Below, in pieces: positions 38,682 through 48,230 of a stretch of DNA of 64,000 nt; position 1 is the stretch's first letter; every line of letters starts with the position of its first letter. The translations under genes and the position numbers were made by a program. Source of the stretch: Mailhella massiliensis (GTDB lineage: Bacteria; Desulfobacterota; Desulfovibrionia; Desulfovibrionales; Desulfovibrionaceae); contig NZ_LT706951.1 of assembly GCF_900155525.1 (NCBI RefSeq), forward strand, positions 658,508 through 722,507, written 5' to 3'. The notes beneath the pieces are model-generated. The model did not search any database. It was not told where the DNA came from and saw only the letters and a list, made by a program, of their open reading frames with translations.

Positions 38682-39794
38682 ATGCCTTTTCGCATCATCA
38701 TCACCACCGGAGGCACGGGCGGGCACATCTTTCCCGCTCTGGCCGTAGCCGAGGCTCTCAGAAAGAAACATCCCGATGTGGAACTGCTCTTCGTGGGCGG
38801 CATGTACGGCCCGGAAAAGGAACTCGCCGCCCGGGCGGGCGTTCCCTTCAGGGGGCTTCCGGTCCGGGGCTTTCTGGGCCGCGGCTTCAAGGCCCTTTCC
38901 GCAGGCGCGGCCATGCTGGCGGGCGTGTGGAAGGCGCTTTTCATCGTGCGTTCCTTCCGGCCCGACGCCGTCATGGGCTTCGGCGGTTACGCCGCCTTCG
39001 CCTCGGTGTTCGCGGCCTGCCTTCTCGGCCGCCCCTGCGCCCTGCATGAGCAGAACGCCGTGCCCGGCGCGGCCAACAGGATTCTCGGCCGCATGGTGAA
39101 GCGCATCTGCCTTTCCTGGCCGCAGAGAAGCGACGATCCCTCCTTCCCCCCGGAACGCTGCGTGCTCACGGGCAATCCCATCCGCGCGGGCATCGCCGCC
39201 CTCGGAGAAGAAGAAAGGGAAGGCGGCATGAGGCTGCTCGTCATGGGCGGCTCTCAGGGCGCGCGGGCCATCAACAACATGGTCATATCCATGCTTCCCG
39301 CCCTGCGGGAGGCAGGCGTCGACATCGTGCATCAGACGGGTGCGGGCGAATACGAAAACGTGCGCCTCGGCTACCTGGAAGCGGGCTTCAGCGCGGAAGA
39401 AACGGATGAAATCGTGCGGCCCTTCATTCACGACATGGCCGCGGTCTACGCCTCAAGCACCCTTGCCCTGTGCCGCGCCGGAGCCACCAGCCTTGCGGAA
39501 CTTGCGGCCACGGGCACGCCTTCGGTGCTCATTCCCTTCCCCTTCGCCGCACACGACCATCAGACGGGCAACGCCCGCGCCATGCAGGATGCGGGCGGCG
39601 GCATTCTTCTGCCGCAGAAGGACGCGCAGCGCATGTGCGAGGAAAAAAGCCTTGCCCCCATGCTCATCGACCTTCTCAAGGACAAAAACCGCCTCGCCGC
39701 CATGCGCAAAGGCGCGCTTTCCCTGGCGCGGCCGCAGGCGGCAAGCGATGTGGCCGACGAACTGCTCAGGCTCATACCCAACACTCAAAAGTAA
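38682..39794 (+). CDS. murG: UDP-GlcNAc transferase MurG
   Basis: 370-residue GT28 enzyme at the inner face of the membrane, turning lipid I into lipid II. It shows the N-terminal GGTGGHIFPALAVAE loop, GFGGYAAFASVFAACLLGRP, HEQNAVPGAANRIL, GGSQGARAINNMV and the acceptor/donor segment CRAGATSLAELAATGTPSVLIPFP. It starts 4 bp after ftsW. Confidence 0.97.
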   Translation: MPFRIIITTGGTGGHIFPALAVAEALRKKHPDVELLFVGGMYGPEKELAARAGVPFRGLPVRGFLGRGFKALSAGAAMLAGVWKALFIVRSFRPDAVMGFGGYAAFASVFAACLLGRPCALHEQNAVPGAANRILGRMVKRICLSWPQRSDDPSFPPERCVLTGNPIRAGIAALGEEEREGGMRLLVMGGSQGARAINNMVISMLPALREAGVDIVHQTGAGEYENVRLGYLEAGFSAEETDEIVRPFIHDMAAVYASSTLALCRAGATSLAELAATGTPSVLIPFPFAAHDHQTGNARAMQDAGGGILLPQKDAQRMCEEKSLAPMLIDLLKDKNRLAAMRKGALSLARPQAASDVADELLRLIPNTQK

Positions 39795-39808
39795 GCGTAC
39801 GGTGATAT

Positions 39809-41194
39809 ATGAACAATAAAATCCGCGCCATACACATGATAGGCATCGGCGGTTCCGGCATGAGCGGCATTGCCGAGGTTCTCCTCAACCTGGGCTACAG
39901 CGTTCACGGTTCCGATCTTTCCACCGGCGCCACGGTGCAGCGCCTGCGCGCGCTCGGCGCCGTTATCCACACCGGGCACGCGGCCGAAAATCTGGGCGAC
40001 GCCCAGGTGGTGGTGCGCTCCTCCGCCGTTTCCGACTACAACCCCGAAGTGCAGGCCGCGCGGGAAAGGGGCATCCCCGTGATTCCCCGTGCGGAAATGC
40101 TGGCCGAACTCATGCGCCTGCGCACGGGCATCGCCGTGGCGGGCACGCACGGCAAAACCACCACCACCTCGCTCACGGCCTCCATCTTCGACGCCGCGGG
40201 TCTGGACCCCACGGTCATCATCGGCGGCCTGTTCAACGCCTACCGCTCCAACGGTCACCTCGGGCAGGGCGAATACCTCATTGCGGAATCGGATGAATCC
40301 GACGGTTCCTTCCTCTGCCTCTTCCCCATCATCAACGTGGTGACCAACGTGGATTACGACCACATCGACCACTACGGCACCCAGGAAGCCATCGACGATG
40401 CCTTTGCGGCCTTCATGAACAAGGTTCCCTTCTACGGCATGAACGTCATCTGCGGCGACGACCCGGGCGTGCGCCGCCTCATCCCCCGCATCAAGCGCCC
40501 CTTCATCACCTACGGCTTCGGCAGGGACTGCCGCATCCGCGGCGAAATCGCGGAATGCGGGGCGATGAGCCGTTTCCATGTCTGGATGCGCGACCGCGAC
40601 GGGCAGGAAAAGAAGCTTCTTGAAAACGTCACCCTTTCCCAGCCCGGGCGTCACAATATTCTGAACGCGCTCGCGGCCATCGGCGTGGCGCTTCAGGCGG
40701 GCATCTCCCCGGAAAAATGCGCCGAAGGCCTTGCGGGCTTCTCCGGCGTGGGCCGCCGCTTCGAGCTCAAGGGCGAAAAGAACGGCATCACCGTCATCGA
40801 CGACTACGGCCATCATCCCACGGAAATCCAGGCCACCATACGCACGGCGCGCCAGGTCTTCCCGGGGAGGCGGCTCGTCATGGTGTTCCAGCCGCACCGC
40901 TTCTCCCGCACGCAGGCTCTGTTCGGAGAATTCTGCCGCACCTTCGAGAACGTGGACAAGCTCTACCTCACGGAAATCTATCCTGCGAGCGAGTCGCCCA
41001 TTCCCGGCGTGAACGGCGTGAACCTCGCCCTCGGCATACGTCAGTTCTCCAGAACCGACGTCACCTATAAACCCACCTTCGACGAAATCGTGGACGCCCT
41101 CGGGGAAGAACTGCGGCCCGGCGACGTGCTCATCACCCAGGGTGCGGGCAGCGTAACCACCGTAGGCCCCCGGGTACTGGAGAACATGGCGTGA
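39809..41194 (+). CDS. murC: UDP-MurNAc:L-alanine ligase MurC
   Basis: 461-residue cytoplasmic ligase that starts the peptide stem on UDP-MurNAc. Motifs are [17 protein letters not shown], the P-loop [13 protein letters not shown] (K116), [32 protein letters not shown] and FQPHRFSRT. Its stop overlaps the murB start (GTGA). Confidence 0.97.
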   Translation: MNNKIRAIHMIGIGGSGMSGIAEVLLNLGYSVHGSDLSTGATVQRLRALGAVIHTGHAAENLGDAQVVVRSSAVSDYNPEVQAARERGIPVIPRAEMLAELMRLRTGIAVAGTHGKTTTTSLTASIFDAAGLDPTVIIGGLFNAYRSNGHLGQGEYLIAESDESDGSFLCLFPIINVVTNVDYDHIDHYGTQEAIDDAFAAFMNKVPFYGMNVICGDDPGVRRLIPRIKRPFITYGFGRDCRIRGEIAECGAMSRFHVWMRDRDGQEKKLLENVTLSQPGRHNILNALAAIGVALQAGISPEKCAEGLAGFSGVGRRFELKGEKNGITVIDDYGHHPTEIQATIRTARQVFPGRRLVMVFQPHRFSRTQALFGEFCRTFENVDKLYLTEIYPASESPIPGVNGVNLALGIRQFSRTDVTYKPTFDEIVDALGEELRPGDVLITQGAGSVTTVGPRVLENMA

Positions 41195-42114
41195 TCATCA
41201 CCCCCCGCCCCGCCCTCGCTCCGCTCACCACGCTCCGGCTCGGGGGCAGCGCCCTTGCCGAAATACGGCTGTACACTCCCGAAGACTGCGAACGCCTTCC
41301 TCATGCGCTTGCCGAAACGGGGGGGCTGCCCTGCGTGCTCGGCGGAGGGAGCAACCTGCTCATTCACGACGGCGAGCTGCCCATCACCGTGCTCCGGCCC
41401 CTTTTCGGGTCGAAGGATGCGGAACCCGAGATTCTGGGAGAAGAAGAGGTGAACGGGGCGCGGCGCGTCCTTTTCCGCGCCGGGACAGGCACGCCCATGC
41501 CCCGGCTGCTTGCCTGGTGCGCGAAAAGGGGACTTTCCGGGCTGGAAGGCCTCGTGGGGCTTCCCGGCCGCCTCGGCGGAGCGGTGGCCATGAACGCGGG
41601 CGCCTACGGGTGCAGCACGGCCCCTCTTCTGCGTTCCCTTTCCGTTTTCACGCCGGAAAAGGGCCTGCACACCCTTTCCCCCGAAGGCTGGATGGCGCAG
41701 TACCGGCATTTTTCCCTTGCCGAACCCTGCGCGTGGTACATGAGCGTTTCCGCCGTGCTTTCCCTTGCGGCGGACGCGCCCGAAGCCGTGCGCGCCCGCA
41801 TGAGGGAAAACTTCCTGCGCAAGAAGGCGGGCCAGCCCGTGCATGAGCACACGGCGGGCTGCGTCTTCCAGAACCCGGAAGGAGAATCCGCGGGCAGACT
41901 GCTGGATCAGGCGGGCATGAAGGGCAGAAGGCGCGGGGCGCTGTACTTTTCCCCCATGCACGCCAATTTTCTGGTGCACGACACGCGCTGCGGCATACCG
42001 GGCACGAGCGAAGACGCGCTTCTGCTCATCGACGAGGCAAAACGCGCGGTGCGGAACACCTTCGGCGTGAAGCTTCAGATGGAAGTCAGGGAGTGGCCGC
42101 CATGTCCTTCCTGA
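41191..42114 (+). CDS. murB: UDP-N-acetylenolpyruvoylglucosamine reductase MurB
   Basis: 307-residue FAD enzyme reducing UDP-GlcNAc-enolpyruvate to UDP-MurNAc. It shows [15 protein letters not shown], the FAD-binding [14 protein letters not shown] and [18 protein letters not shown]. The family's proton-donor serine position, in a G-S-x-F-x-N-P context, here reads AGCVFQNP, placing a cysteine (C224) there. A C-terminal glutamate is present in LQMEVREW. It starts at GTG overlapping the murC stop and overlaps ftsQ by 13 bp. Confidence 0.93.
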   Translation: MIITPRPALAPLTTLRLGGSALAEIRLYTPEDCERLPHALAETGGLPCVLGGGSNLLIHDGELPITVLRPLFGSKDAEPEILGEEEVNGARRVLFRAGTGTPMPRLLAWCAKRGLSGLEGLVGLPGRLGGAVAMNAGAYGCSTAPLLRSLSVFTPEKGLHTLSPEGWMAQYRHFSLAEPCAWYMSVSAVLSLAADAPEAVRARMRENFLRKKAGQPVHEHTAGCVFQNPEGESAGRLLDQAGMKGRRRGALYFSPMHANFLVHDTRCGIPGTSEDALLLIDEAKRAVRNTFGVKLQMEVREWPPCPS

Positions 42115-43037
42115 ACCGTCCGAGCCGCCGCAATTCCTACGCCCAGAAGAGAAAGAGCGCCGCGGAAAGCTCCCCGAGGCAGAGAAGAAGCGGCGCGAAC
42201 CGCAAAAAGACCAGGGAAGCGCCGAAAAAGTCGCGCCGTTCCTCCTCCATGCGTCTTCCCTCCGTGCATGTCAGCGCAAAGGGCTTTCTGCGCCTCATCC
42301 GCTGGAGTCTGCTCTTTGCGCTTGCGGGGGTCTTCATCTACAGCGCGGCCGCAGGGCTTGTGAAGGCATGGAACTTCTGCACCACAAGCGCCTACTTCAC
42401 CATTCAGAACGTGAGCGTCACGGGCAACAGCCAGATAAAGACGGCGGACATTCTGGAAGCGTGCGGCATACGCAAGGGCGAGAACAGCCTGCTGGTGAAC
42501 GTGCACGAAGCGGAACAGAAGCTGGTTTCCAACCCGTGGATAGAACATGTTTCCATAAGGCGGGAACTTCCCGGATCGTTCGTCATCACCATTAAAGAGC
42601 GCGTGCCGCTTTTCTGCGCGCGCAAGGAGAACACGCTCTACTACATCAACGCCCAGGGGCAGATCATCGCGCCCGTAACCACGGAAAACTTCCGTTCCCT
42701 GCCCGTGCTGGAAATAGGCCCCGGCGGCGAGGAGGCCCTGCCGCTGGTGGCGCAGTTCGTGGAAGAATTCCGCCATGCGGGGTTCCCCTTTGACATTTCC
42801 CAGATTTCATGGATACGATTGAGCGCGGGCGGAGGCTTCGAGCTCTACTGGGAAACACGGCGGCTGCGGCTGAGCATCGGCGTGGAAAACTGGAAGGACA
42901 ACCTGAAGCGCATCGCCTCGGTCGTTACCGATATTGAAAAGAGAAAGGAAACCGTCATGGTCACCAGCATCCGCGCCGCCGACGGGCAGGTATGGATGAC
43001 CAAGGCGCAGAACGAACGGGAAGGAAACAGCAACTGA
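42102..43037 (+). CDS. ftsQ: Cell-division protein FtsQ
   Basis: 311-residue bitopic membrane protein of the divisome. A long basic N-terminal tail of about 60 residues is followed by one membrane helix (LLFALAGVFIYSAAAGLV) and the periplasmic POTRA domain (FTIQNVSVTGNSQIKTADIL). The FtsQ beta domain comes last. The ATG at 42102 has AGGGAG ten bases ahead; a GTG at 42093 sits too close to it. No ddl gene stands between murB and ftsQ, unlike in E. coli. Confidence 0.92.
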   Translation: MSFLNRPSRRNSYAQKRKSAAESSPRQRRSGANRKKTREAPKKSRRSSSMRLPSVHVSAKGFLRLIRWSLLFALAGVFIYSAAAGLVKAWNFCTTSAYFTIQNVSVTGNSQIKTADILEACGIRKGENSLLVNVHEAEQKLVSNPWIEHVSIRRELPGSFVITIKERVPLFCARKENTLYYINAQGQIIAPVTTENFRSLPVLEIGPGGEEALPLVAQFVEEFRHAGFPFDISQISWIRLSAGGGFELYWETRRLRLSIGVENWKDNLKRIASVVTDIEKRKETVMVTSIRAADGQVWMTKAQNEREGNSN

Positions 43038-43124
43038 CGCGGGAATCCCGTCCCTTTCAGAGTGTTGCGGCACAGGGAGGCAGGCACGTTGTCCGGGAAA
43101 AAAATGCTGGACAATGCCGCGTTT

Positions 43125-43153
43125 TTGTGCTGCTCTTTTCCAGTCTGTATTTA
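43125..43153 (+). promoter_or_regulatory. Possible internal promoter for ftsA-ftsZ
   Basis: TTGTGC, 17-bp spacer and TATTTA (preceded by TG) in the 165-bp ftsQ-ftsA gap, the largest gap in the cluster. Confidence 0.35.
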
Positions 43154-43202
43154 ACTAAGGCATCTCCTTTCACAGGTATGCTCAGGGCATGGGGAGCTTA
43201 CA

Positions 43203-44453
43203 ATGCCAAAATCCGAACTTATCGTCGGCCTTGACATAGGTACGACAAAAATCTGCGCCGTTGTCGGCGAGCCCTCCGAAAACGGAATAGATATCATCGG
43301 GATAGGCACAAGTCCCTCCAACGGCCTGCGCAAGGGCGTCGTCGTGAACATCGACCAGACCGTCCAGTCCATCCGCAAAGCCGTGGAAGAAGCCGAGCTC
43401 ATGGCCGGCTGTGAGATCAAATCGGTATATGCGGGCATTGCGGGCAGCCACATCAAGGGAGTGAACAGTCACGGGGTCATCGCCATCAAGGGCGGCGGCG
43501 AAGTGACGCAGCACGATGTGGAGCGCGTGCTCGATGCGGCCAAGGCCGTGGCCATCCCCATGGACAGGGAAGTCATCCACATTCTGCCCCAGGGGTATAT
43601 CGTGGACGAGCAGCGCGGCATAGCCAACCCCATCGGCATGTCGGGCGTACGCCTCGAAGCCAACGTGCATATCGTCACGGGCGCCGTGACCTCGGCGCAG
43701 AACATCATCCGTTCCTGCAACAGGAGCGATCTCGACGTTTCCGACATCGTGCTGGAATCTCTGGCCTCCTCCAAGTCCATCCTTACGGAGGAAGAGCGTG
43801 AGATCGGCGTCGCCATCGTGGATATCGGCGGCGGCACGAGCGACATAGCCATATTCGTCAACAACGCCATAAAGCATACGGGAGCGGTGGCCCTCGGCGG
43901 CCACAATCTTACGAGCGACATCGCCTTCGGTCTGCGGACCTCCATTTCCGCGGCCGACAGAATAAAAATCAAATACGGCTGCGCCCTCACCGACATGGTC
44001 CGGCCCGACGAGACCATCGAGGTGCCCGGGGTGGGCGGCCGGCCCTCGCGCACGGTGGAACGCCGCGTGCTTGCCGAAATCTGCGAACCCCGCATGGAAG
44101 AAATCCTTGCGCTCGTGTATCAGGAGCTGGAACATTCCGGGCTCAAGCGCCAGCTCGGAGCGGGTGTGGTGCTCACGGGCGGCGCGGCTCTCATTCCGGG
44201 CTGCGCCGAACTGGCGGAGGAAATCTTCCAGCTTCCCACGAGGCTGGGGTATCCGCGCAACGTGGGCGGCCTCAAGGATGTCATCAACAATCCCAAGTTC
44301 GCCACGGCCGTGGGCCTGCTTTTCTATGGAGCGGAAAAAGAAGCCGAAGAAATGCCCGCACGTTTCGCCAGCGCGCCTTCTTCCGCCGCCGAATCCAGCA
44401 TGTTCCACGGGGTGTGGGAACGCATGAAGCGCTGGTTCGGAGACATCCGTTAA
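43203..44453 (+). CDS. ftsA: Cell-division actin-like protein FtsA
   Basis: 416-residue actin-fold ATPase that anchors FtsZ to the membrane. It shows VGLDIGTTKICAVVGE, the SHUTD/1C region with AGIAGSHIKGVNSHG, VAIVDIGGGTSDIAIF and VVLTGGAALIPGCAELA. It ends in an amphipathic peptide (WERMKRWFGDI) that should bind membrane. GGGGAG precedes the ATG. Confidence 0.97.
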   Translation: MPKSELIVGLDIGTTKICAVVGEPSENGIDIIGIGTSPSNGLRKGVVVNIDQTVQSIRKAVEEAELMAGCEIKSVYAGIAGSHIKGVNSHGVIAIKGGGEVTQHDVERVLDAAKAVAIPMDREVIHILPQGYIVDEQRGIANPIGMSGVRLEANVHIVTGAVTSAQNIIRSCNRSDLDVSDIVLESLASSKSILTEEEREIGVAIVDIGGGTSDIAIFVNNAIKHTGAVALGGHNLTSDIAFGLRTSISAADRIKIKYGCALTDMVRPDETIEVPGVGGRPSRTVERRVLAEICEPRMEEILALVYQELEHSGLKRQLGAGVVLTGGAALIPGCAELAEEIFQLPTRLGYPRNVGGLKDVINNPKFATAVGLLFYGAEKEAEEMPARFASAPSSAAESSMFHGVWERMKRWFGDIR

Positions 44454-44485
44454 GTCAATCAGTCGAATACCCGGAGCACAATACT

Positions 44486-45736
44486 ATGGACGATATGGTT
44501 CCCGATACAGAACAGGGCGCAAAAATCAAAGTCATCGGCGTAGGCGGGGGCGGCGGCAACGCCGTGCAGAACATGATCAATTCCCGCCTCGAAGGGGTGT
44601 CCTTCATCTGCGCCAACACCGACATGCAGGCGCTTTCCCGTTCTCTTGCCGAAGAGCACATCCAGCTCGGCAAGGAACTCACGCGCGGTCTCGGCGCGGG
44701 CGCGAAGCCCGAAGTGGGCCAGGCCGCGGCCGAAGAAAGCGTGGAAGACATCCGCCGCGCCGTGGACGGAGCGGACATGGTGTTCGTCACCGCCGGCATG
44801 GGCGGCGGCACGGGCACGGGCGCGGCCCCGGTCATCGCCAAGGTGGCCAAGGAAAAGGGCGTGCTCACCGTGGGCGTGGTGACGAAGCCCTTCCGTTTTG
44901 AAGGCGAAAAGCGCATGAAGGCGGCGCTCAAGGGCATCGACGAACTGCGCCAGCATGTGGACAGCCTGGTCATCATTCCCAACGACCGCCTGCTCGCCAT
45001 CGCGCCGAAGAACGCCAAGGTGACGGAAATGCTGAAGAAGGCCGACGACGTGCTCTATGATGCCGTGCGCGGCGTGACGGACCTCATCACCAAACCCGGC
45101 CTCATCAACGCCGACTTTGCCGACGTGCGCACCGTCATGAGCCGTCAGGGCATGGCTCTCATGGGCGAAGGCCGCGCCTCGGGCGACAACCGCGCCCTTG
45201 ATGCGGCAAAGCGCGCCATTACCAGCCCCCTTCTGGAAGACCTTTCCATCACGGGCTGCAAGGCCATGCTCGTCAACATCACGGCCAACGAAGACCTCGG
45301 CATGGACGAATTCAGCACCGCCGCGTCCTACATTGAAGAAGCGGCGCGCGGCGCCAACGGGGAAGACCCGGAAATCGTGGTGGCCATGTCTCTGGACGAA
45401 AGCTGCAGCGAGGAAATCCGTATCACGGTCATCGCCACGGGCATCGAACCCGTCACGGAAAAGCCGGTGAAGAACCAGGGCACCGTGGTGACCATGAGCG
45501 ACACGCGCACCGAAACGAACGCCGCGCCTGCGGGCTATCCGCATCAGGGCCGTCACCGCGACGCCACGGTCATTCTCTCCCGGCATCGGCTTCCCGGCGA
45601 CTATCCGCAGGACGATACCGACATCCCCACCTATCTGCGTTACAGAGAACGGGCGAAGCAGTATCAGGAACCGGCGGAGGATTTCACCATAGAGGAAGAC
45701 GACAGCCCCGCCTACCTGCGCAAGCAGAACCATTGA
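44486..45736 (+). CDS. ftsZ: Cell-division tubulin-like protein FtsZ
   Basis: 416-residue GTPase forming the Z ring. KVIGVGGGGGNAVQNMI, the tubulin signature GGGTGTGAAPVIAKVAKE and NADFADVRTVMS are present. The C-terminal linker ends in the peptide SPAYLRKQNH, which should bind FtsA. A second similar motif, IPTYLRYRERAKQ, stands about 30 residues earlier. The ATG at 44486 has GGAG ahead of it and gives the normal N-terminus. It is the last gene of the cluster. Confidence 0.97.
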   Translation: MDDMVPDTEQGAKIKVIGVGGGGGNAVQNMINSRLEGVSFICANTDMQALSRSLAEEHIQLGKELTRGLGAGAKPEVGQAAAEESVEDIRRAVDGADMVFVTAGMGGGTGTGAAPVIAKVAKEKGVLTVGVVTKPFRFEGEKRMKAALKGIDELRQHVDSLVIIPNDRLLAIAPKNAKVTEMLKKADDVLYDAVRGVTDLITKPGLINADFADVRTVMSRQGMALMGEGRASGDNRALDAAKRAITSPLLEDLSITGCKAMLVNITANEDLGMDEFSTAASYIEEAARGANGEDPEIVVAMSLDESCSEEIRITVIATGIEPVTEKPVKNQGTVVTMSDTRTETNAAPAGYPHQGRHRDATVILSRHRLPGDYPQDDTDIPTYLRYRERAKQYQEPAEDFTIEEDDSPAYLRKQNH

Positions 45737-45743
45737 TTCTCAG

Positions 45744-45770
45744 GCCCCCGGTCCTCCGGGGGCTTTTTTT
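45744..45770 (+). terminator. Intrinsic terminator of the dcw cluster
   Basis: Perfect stem GCCCCCGG-TCCT-CCGGGGGC followed by seven T, 7 bp after the ftsZ stop. Confidence 0.93.
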
Positions 45771-46241
45771 ATGCCCTTTTCCTTCCCGCAGAGGACTGTG
45801 CGCCTCACGCAGAAAAACGCCCGGCGGCCCCCCGCCGGCGTGTACCCGGACAATCCTTTCCATGCCGTTCCGCCGGAGCCTGCGCGCACAGGGGGCCGCG
45901 CCCTTTCTCCGCACGGCAGCCTCTCCGCTCAAAACAACATGGAAAAGTCGGACAAAAACCGACAGTTCCGCACCCTTTCCCCAGAGCGGCACACGGCTTT
46001 TCCGCCCTCCCCTGCCTGCACGGCGGATCATGCCGGCAGCTTTCCGCCCCGGGGAAACGAAGAAAAGGTCCGCCCCGCCTTCCGGCAGATCCGCAGAACC
46101 CTGCGCGACGGACGGGCGCATCCCCGTCCCGGAACAGGGGAAGGAACGCAACCTTTCTCCCCAGGGCGCAAAAAAAGCCGGATGCCGGCAGATGGCTGCC
46201 ACGCACCCGGCGGGGAATACGGCGGTAACGCCTGCAGGGGC
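45771..46241. other. Gene-free stretch between ftsZ and rhodanese gene
   Basis: About 470 bp, GC-rich. Open frames on both strands have shadow composition. No RNA or repeat is recognised. Confidence 0.5.
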
Positions 46242-46643
46242 CTATTCATGAAAATGCGGCGTACCGGAAGCGTAGTCGGTATAGCCCGAGAGATACCACA
46301 CGTTTTCCATGGAACGACCGGCCTTTTGAAGCATCTCGAAGGCCGCGGCCGCACGTCTGCCGGAACGGCAGAGAATGAGCATGGGCTTTCCTTCCGGCAC
46401 TTCGTTCATGCGGCCGTGCAGTTCGCTCACCGGAATATGAAGCGCGCCGGGCGCGTGCCCCACGCGGAATTCCCCTGCCGTTCTCACATCAAGAAAAACC
46501 AGGTCGTTTTTGTATTCCTCAAGCAGAGAGGCAGCTTCCGCAGGGGAAACGCTGCCCGAAGCGGGCCGGGCTTCGAGCGCCGGAGCGGAAAGAAGAAGGC
46601 AGAGAGCCAGAAGCAAAAAAGCGCAATAACGGGAAAGACGCAT
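46242..46643 (-). CDS. Exported rhodanese-domain protein
   Basis: 133-residue single-domain rhodanese (sulfurtransferase-like) with a signal peptide (YCAFLLLALCLLLSAPALEA), so it acts in the periplasm or is anchored there. The mature domain shows VFLDVRTAGEFRVGHAPGALHIP and the active-site loop LILCRSGRRAAAAFEML with cysteine 92. TAAGGAG stands before the ATG. It is a single gene flanked by non-coding DNA. The substrate is unknown. Confidence 0.9.
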   Translation of the reverse strand: MRLSRYCAFLLLALCLLLSAPALEARPASGSVSPAEAASLLEEYKNDLVFLDVRTAGEFRVGHAPGALHIPVSELHGRMNEVPEGKPMLILCRSGRRAAAAFEMLQKAGRSMENVWYLSGYTDYASGTPHFHE

Positions 46644-46900
46644 GTTTTCTCCTTACGGGGCACATGTGCCCGTGACGGGTCTGACGTTGAAGAAAGGGGG
46701 CGCATAACGCGCCTGCAACGGGGCCACTGTATGCCGGAGATGCGGCGTAACGCAAGTGCAAAAAACATGGCAAACCATGTGGATAGCGCTCTTTTTGCCT
46801 GCGGGATGCGGATTTTCGGACAGTGTAACCATTCCTTTCAAAATGTTGAAAGCCCGAAGAAAGGAAAAACGCCTGCACGGCGGCTGTTTCCTTTTACGCC
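46644..46900. other. Rhodanese upstream region
   Basis: About 255 bp between the rhodanese start and the repeat array. No gene and no confident promoter are recognised. Confidence 0.4.
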
Positions 46901-47555
46901 GCAAGTGAATTGCGGCCATGCACAGCCGCCGGCCCGGCCGCCCGAAGGCGTCCGGGGGCGACACCATCGCCCGGGTATCACAACAGCCCGTCTGTACAGG
47001 ACACACTGTACGAGCGCGGGGCCTGCACGACTCGGGCCTTGCTTACGGCGGAAGTGAATTCCGCCTGCGCGCCCCTCGCGGCCCGGGTGCCCGAGGCACC
47101 CGGGGGCGACACCATCGCCCGGGTATCACAACGGCCCGTCTGTACAGGACACACTGTACGAGCACGGGGCCTGCACGACTCGGGCCTTGCTTACGGCGGA
47201 AGTGAATTCCGCCTGCGCGCCCCTCGCGGCCCGGGTGCCCGAGGCACCCGGGGGCGACACCATCGCCCGGGTATCACAACGGCCCGTCTGTACAGGACAC
47301 ACTGTACGAGCGCGGGGTCTGCACGACTCGGGCCTTGCTTACGGCGGAAGTGAATTCCGCCTGCGCGTCCCTCGCGGCCCGGATGCCCGAGGCACCCGGG
47401 GGCGACACCATCGCCCGGGTATCACAACGGCCCGTCTGTACAGGACACACTGTACGAGCGCGGGGCCTGCACGACTCGGGCCTTGCTTACGGCGGAAGTA
47501 AATTCCGCCTGCGCGCCCCTCGCGACCCGGGTACCCGAAGGCGTCCGGGGGCCCT
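46901..47555. repeat. Array of 148-bp tandem repeats with four hairpins per unit
   Basis: The landmark GAAGTGAATTCCGCC (one base different in the last) occurs at 47051, 47199, 47347 and 47495, an exact 148-bp period. A diverged first copy begins near 46901. Each unit holds four inverted repeats: GGCGGAA/TTCCGCC, CCGGGTGCC/GGCACCCGG, GGGCGA/TCGCCC and GTACAG/CTGTAC. The outer copies share CCGAAGGCGTCCGGGGGC where inner copies have CCGAGGCACCCGGGGGC. Open frames across it are by-products of the repeat. Confidence 0.95.
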
Positions 47556-48040
47556 GGAGCGCCAGGAAAGCGTTATTTCTTTACCAACAAAAGCAGAAGG
47601 AAGCGCCGCTCAGGGACATGCCGCCGCCAGCAAAGGCCGGACAGGGCGTTGAAAGAGCGTTGTGCTCGAACAAAGGCAGCATGAAGCCCATGCCCAGGTA
47701 CAACGCTCCCCTGCTCTTGCAATCCCTTCCTTTGACACGACGGCCCGGCAACGCCGGGACGGAGTCGGCCTGCGTGAGCGGGTCCGAAGGACGCGCTCAC
47801 ACGGAGATTGCCGCCTGAACGCCGTATGCCGGGCCTTTCCGCATCCGACGGCAAGACGGCACGGCAAAACTTTCCGCGCCCTGCCCTGCCGGGCAGACAG
47901 CGTGCGGAGGGAGCATACCTTCCGCGCACCCCCTCCCGCAAGGAAGCGGCAAAAGCCTGCGCCTTCCGCGCGGACCGCCTTCCAGAACAGCCGCGAGTCG
48001 GAGGAATGCCCCGGCCGCCCTTTCTGCCGGACGAGGGGGC
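47556..48040. other. Gene-free stretch before the Ehr operon
   Basis: About 485 bp. Contains a strong hairpin at 47774-47800 (GTGAGCG-G-GTCC / GGAC-G-CGCTCAC). No gene is supported; a short minus-strand hydrophobic frame near 47573 may be a remnant. Confidence 0.4.
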
Positions 48041-48125
48041 CGGGGGAAATCATTTCCCCCGGCGGGGTGCGGGGCGGCGCCCCGCCTGCCTTTCCCTTCT
48101 TCCTGCCTTTCCCGCCTTGTCACGT
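48041..48125. repeat. GC-rich dispersed hairpin element, copy 2
   Basis: GGGGGAAAT-CATTTCCCCC, then GGCGGGGTGCGGGGC-GGC-GCCCCGC and TGCCTTTCCC with CTTTCCCGCC and TGTCACG further on. It matches the copies at 22339 and 58005. Confidence 0.7.
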
Positions 48126-48230
48126 CGTGCACAACCCCTTCCTGCGCTTGCCTTTTCCGAACAAGAGGTCTAACGTGTGGCCGCCTCGTTTTTTCGCAAG
48201 ATACTTCACGTCTAGCATTGTGGGGAATGT

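Noticed and set aside
46901-47555. CRISPR array.
   Set aside because: The unit is 148 bp, copies are contiguous without unique spacers, and no cas gene is near.
46910-47652. Open frames translating the 148-bp repeats into repetitive peptides (GLHDSGLAYGGSEFRLRAPR and so on).
   Set aside because: The repeat has no stop in some frames, and several overlapping frames give equally repetitive peptides. There is no ribosome site and the stems explain the conservation better.
47573-47941. Short minus-strand frame ending in a leucine-rich tail near 47573.
   Set aside because: No start with a ribosome site, mixed composition and no recognisable family; at most a remnant.
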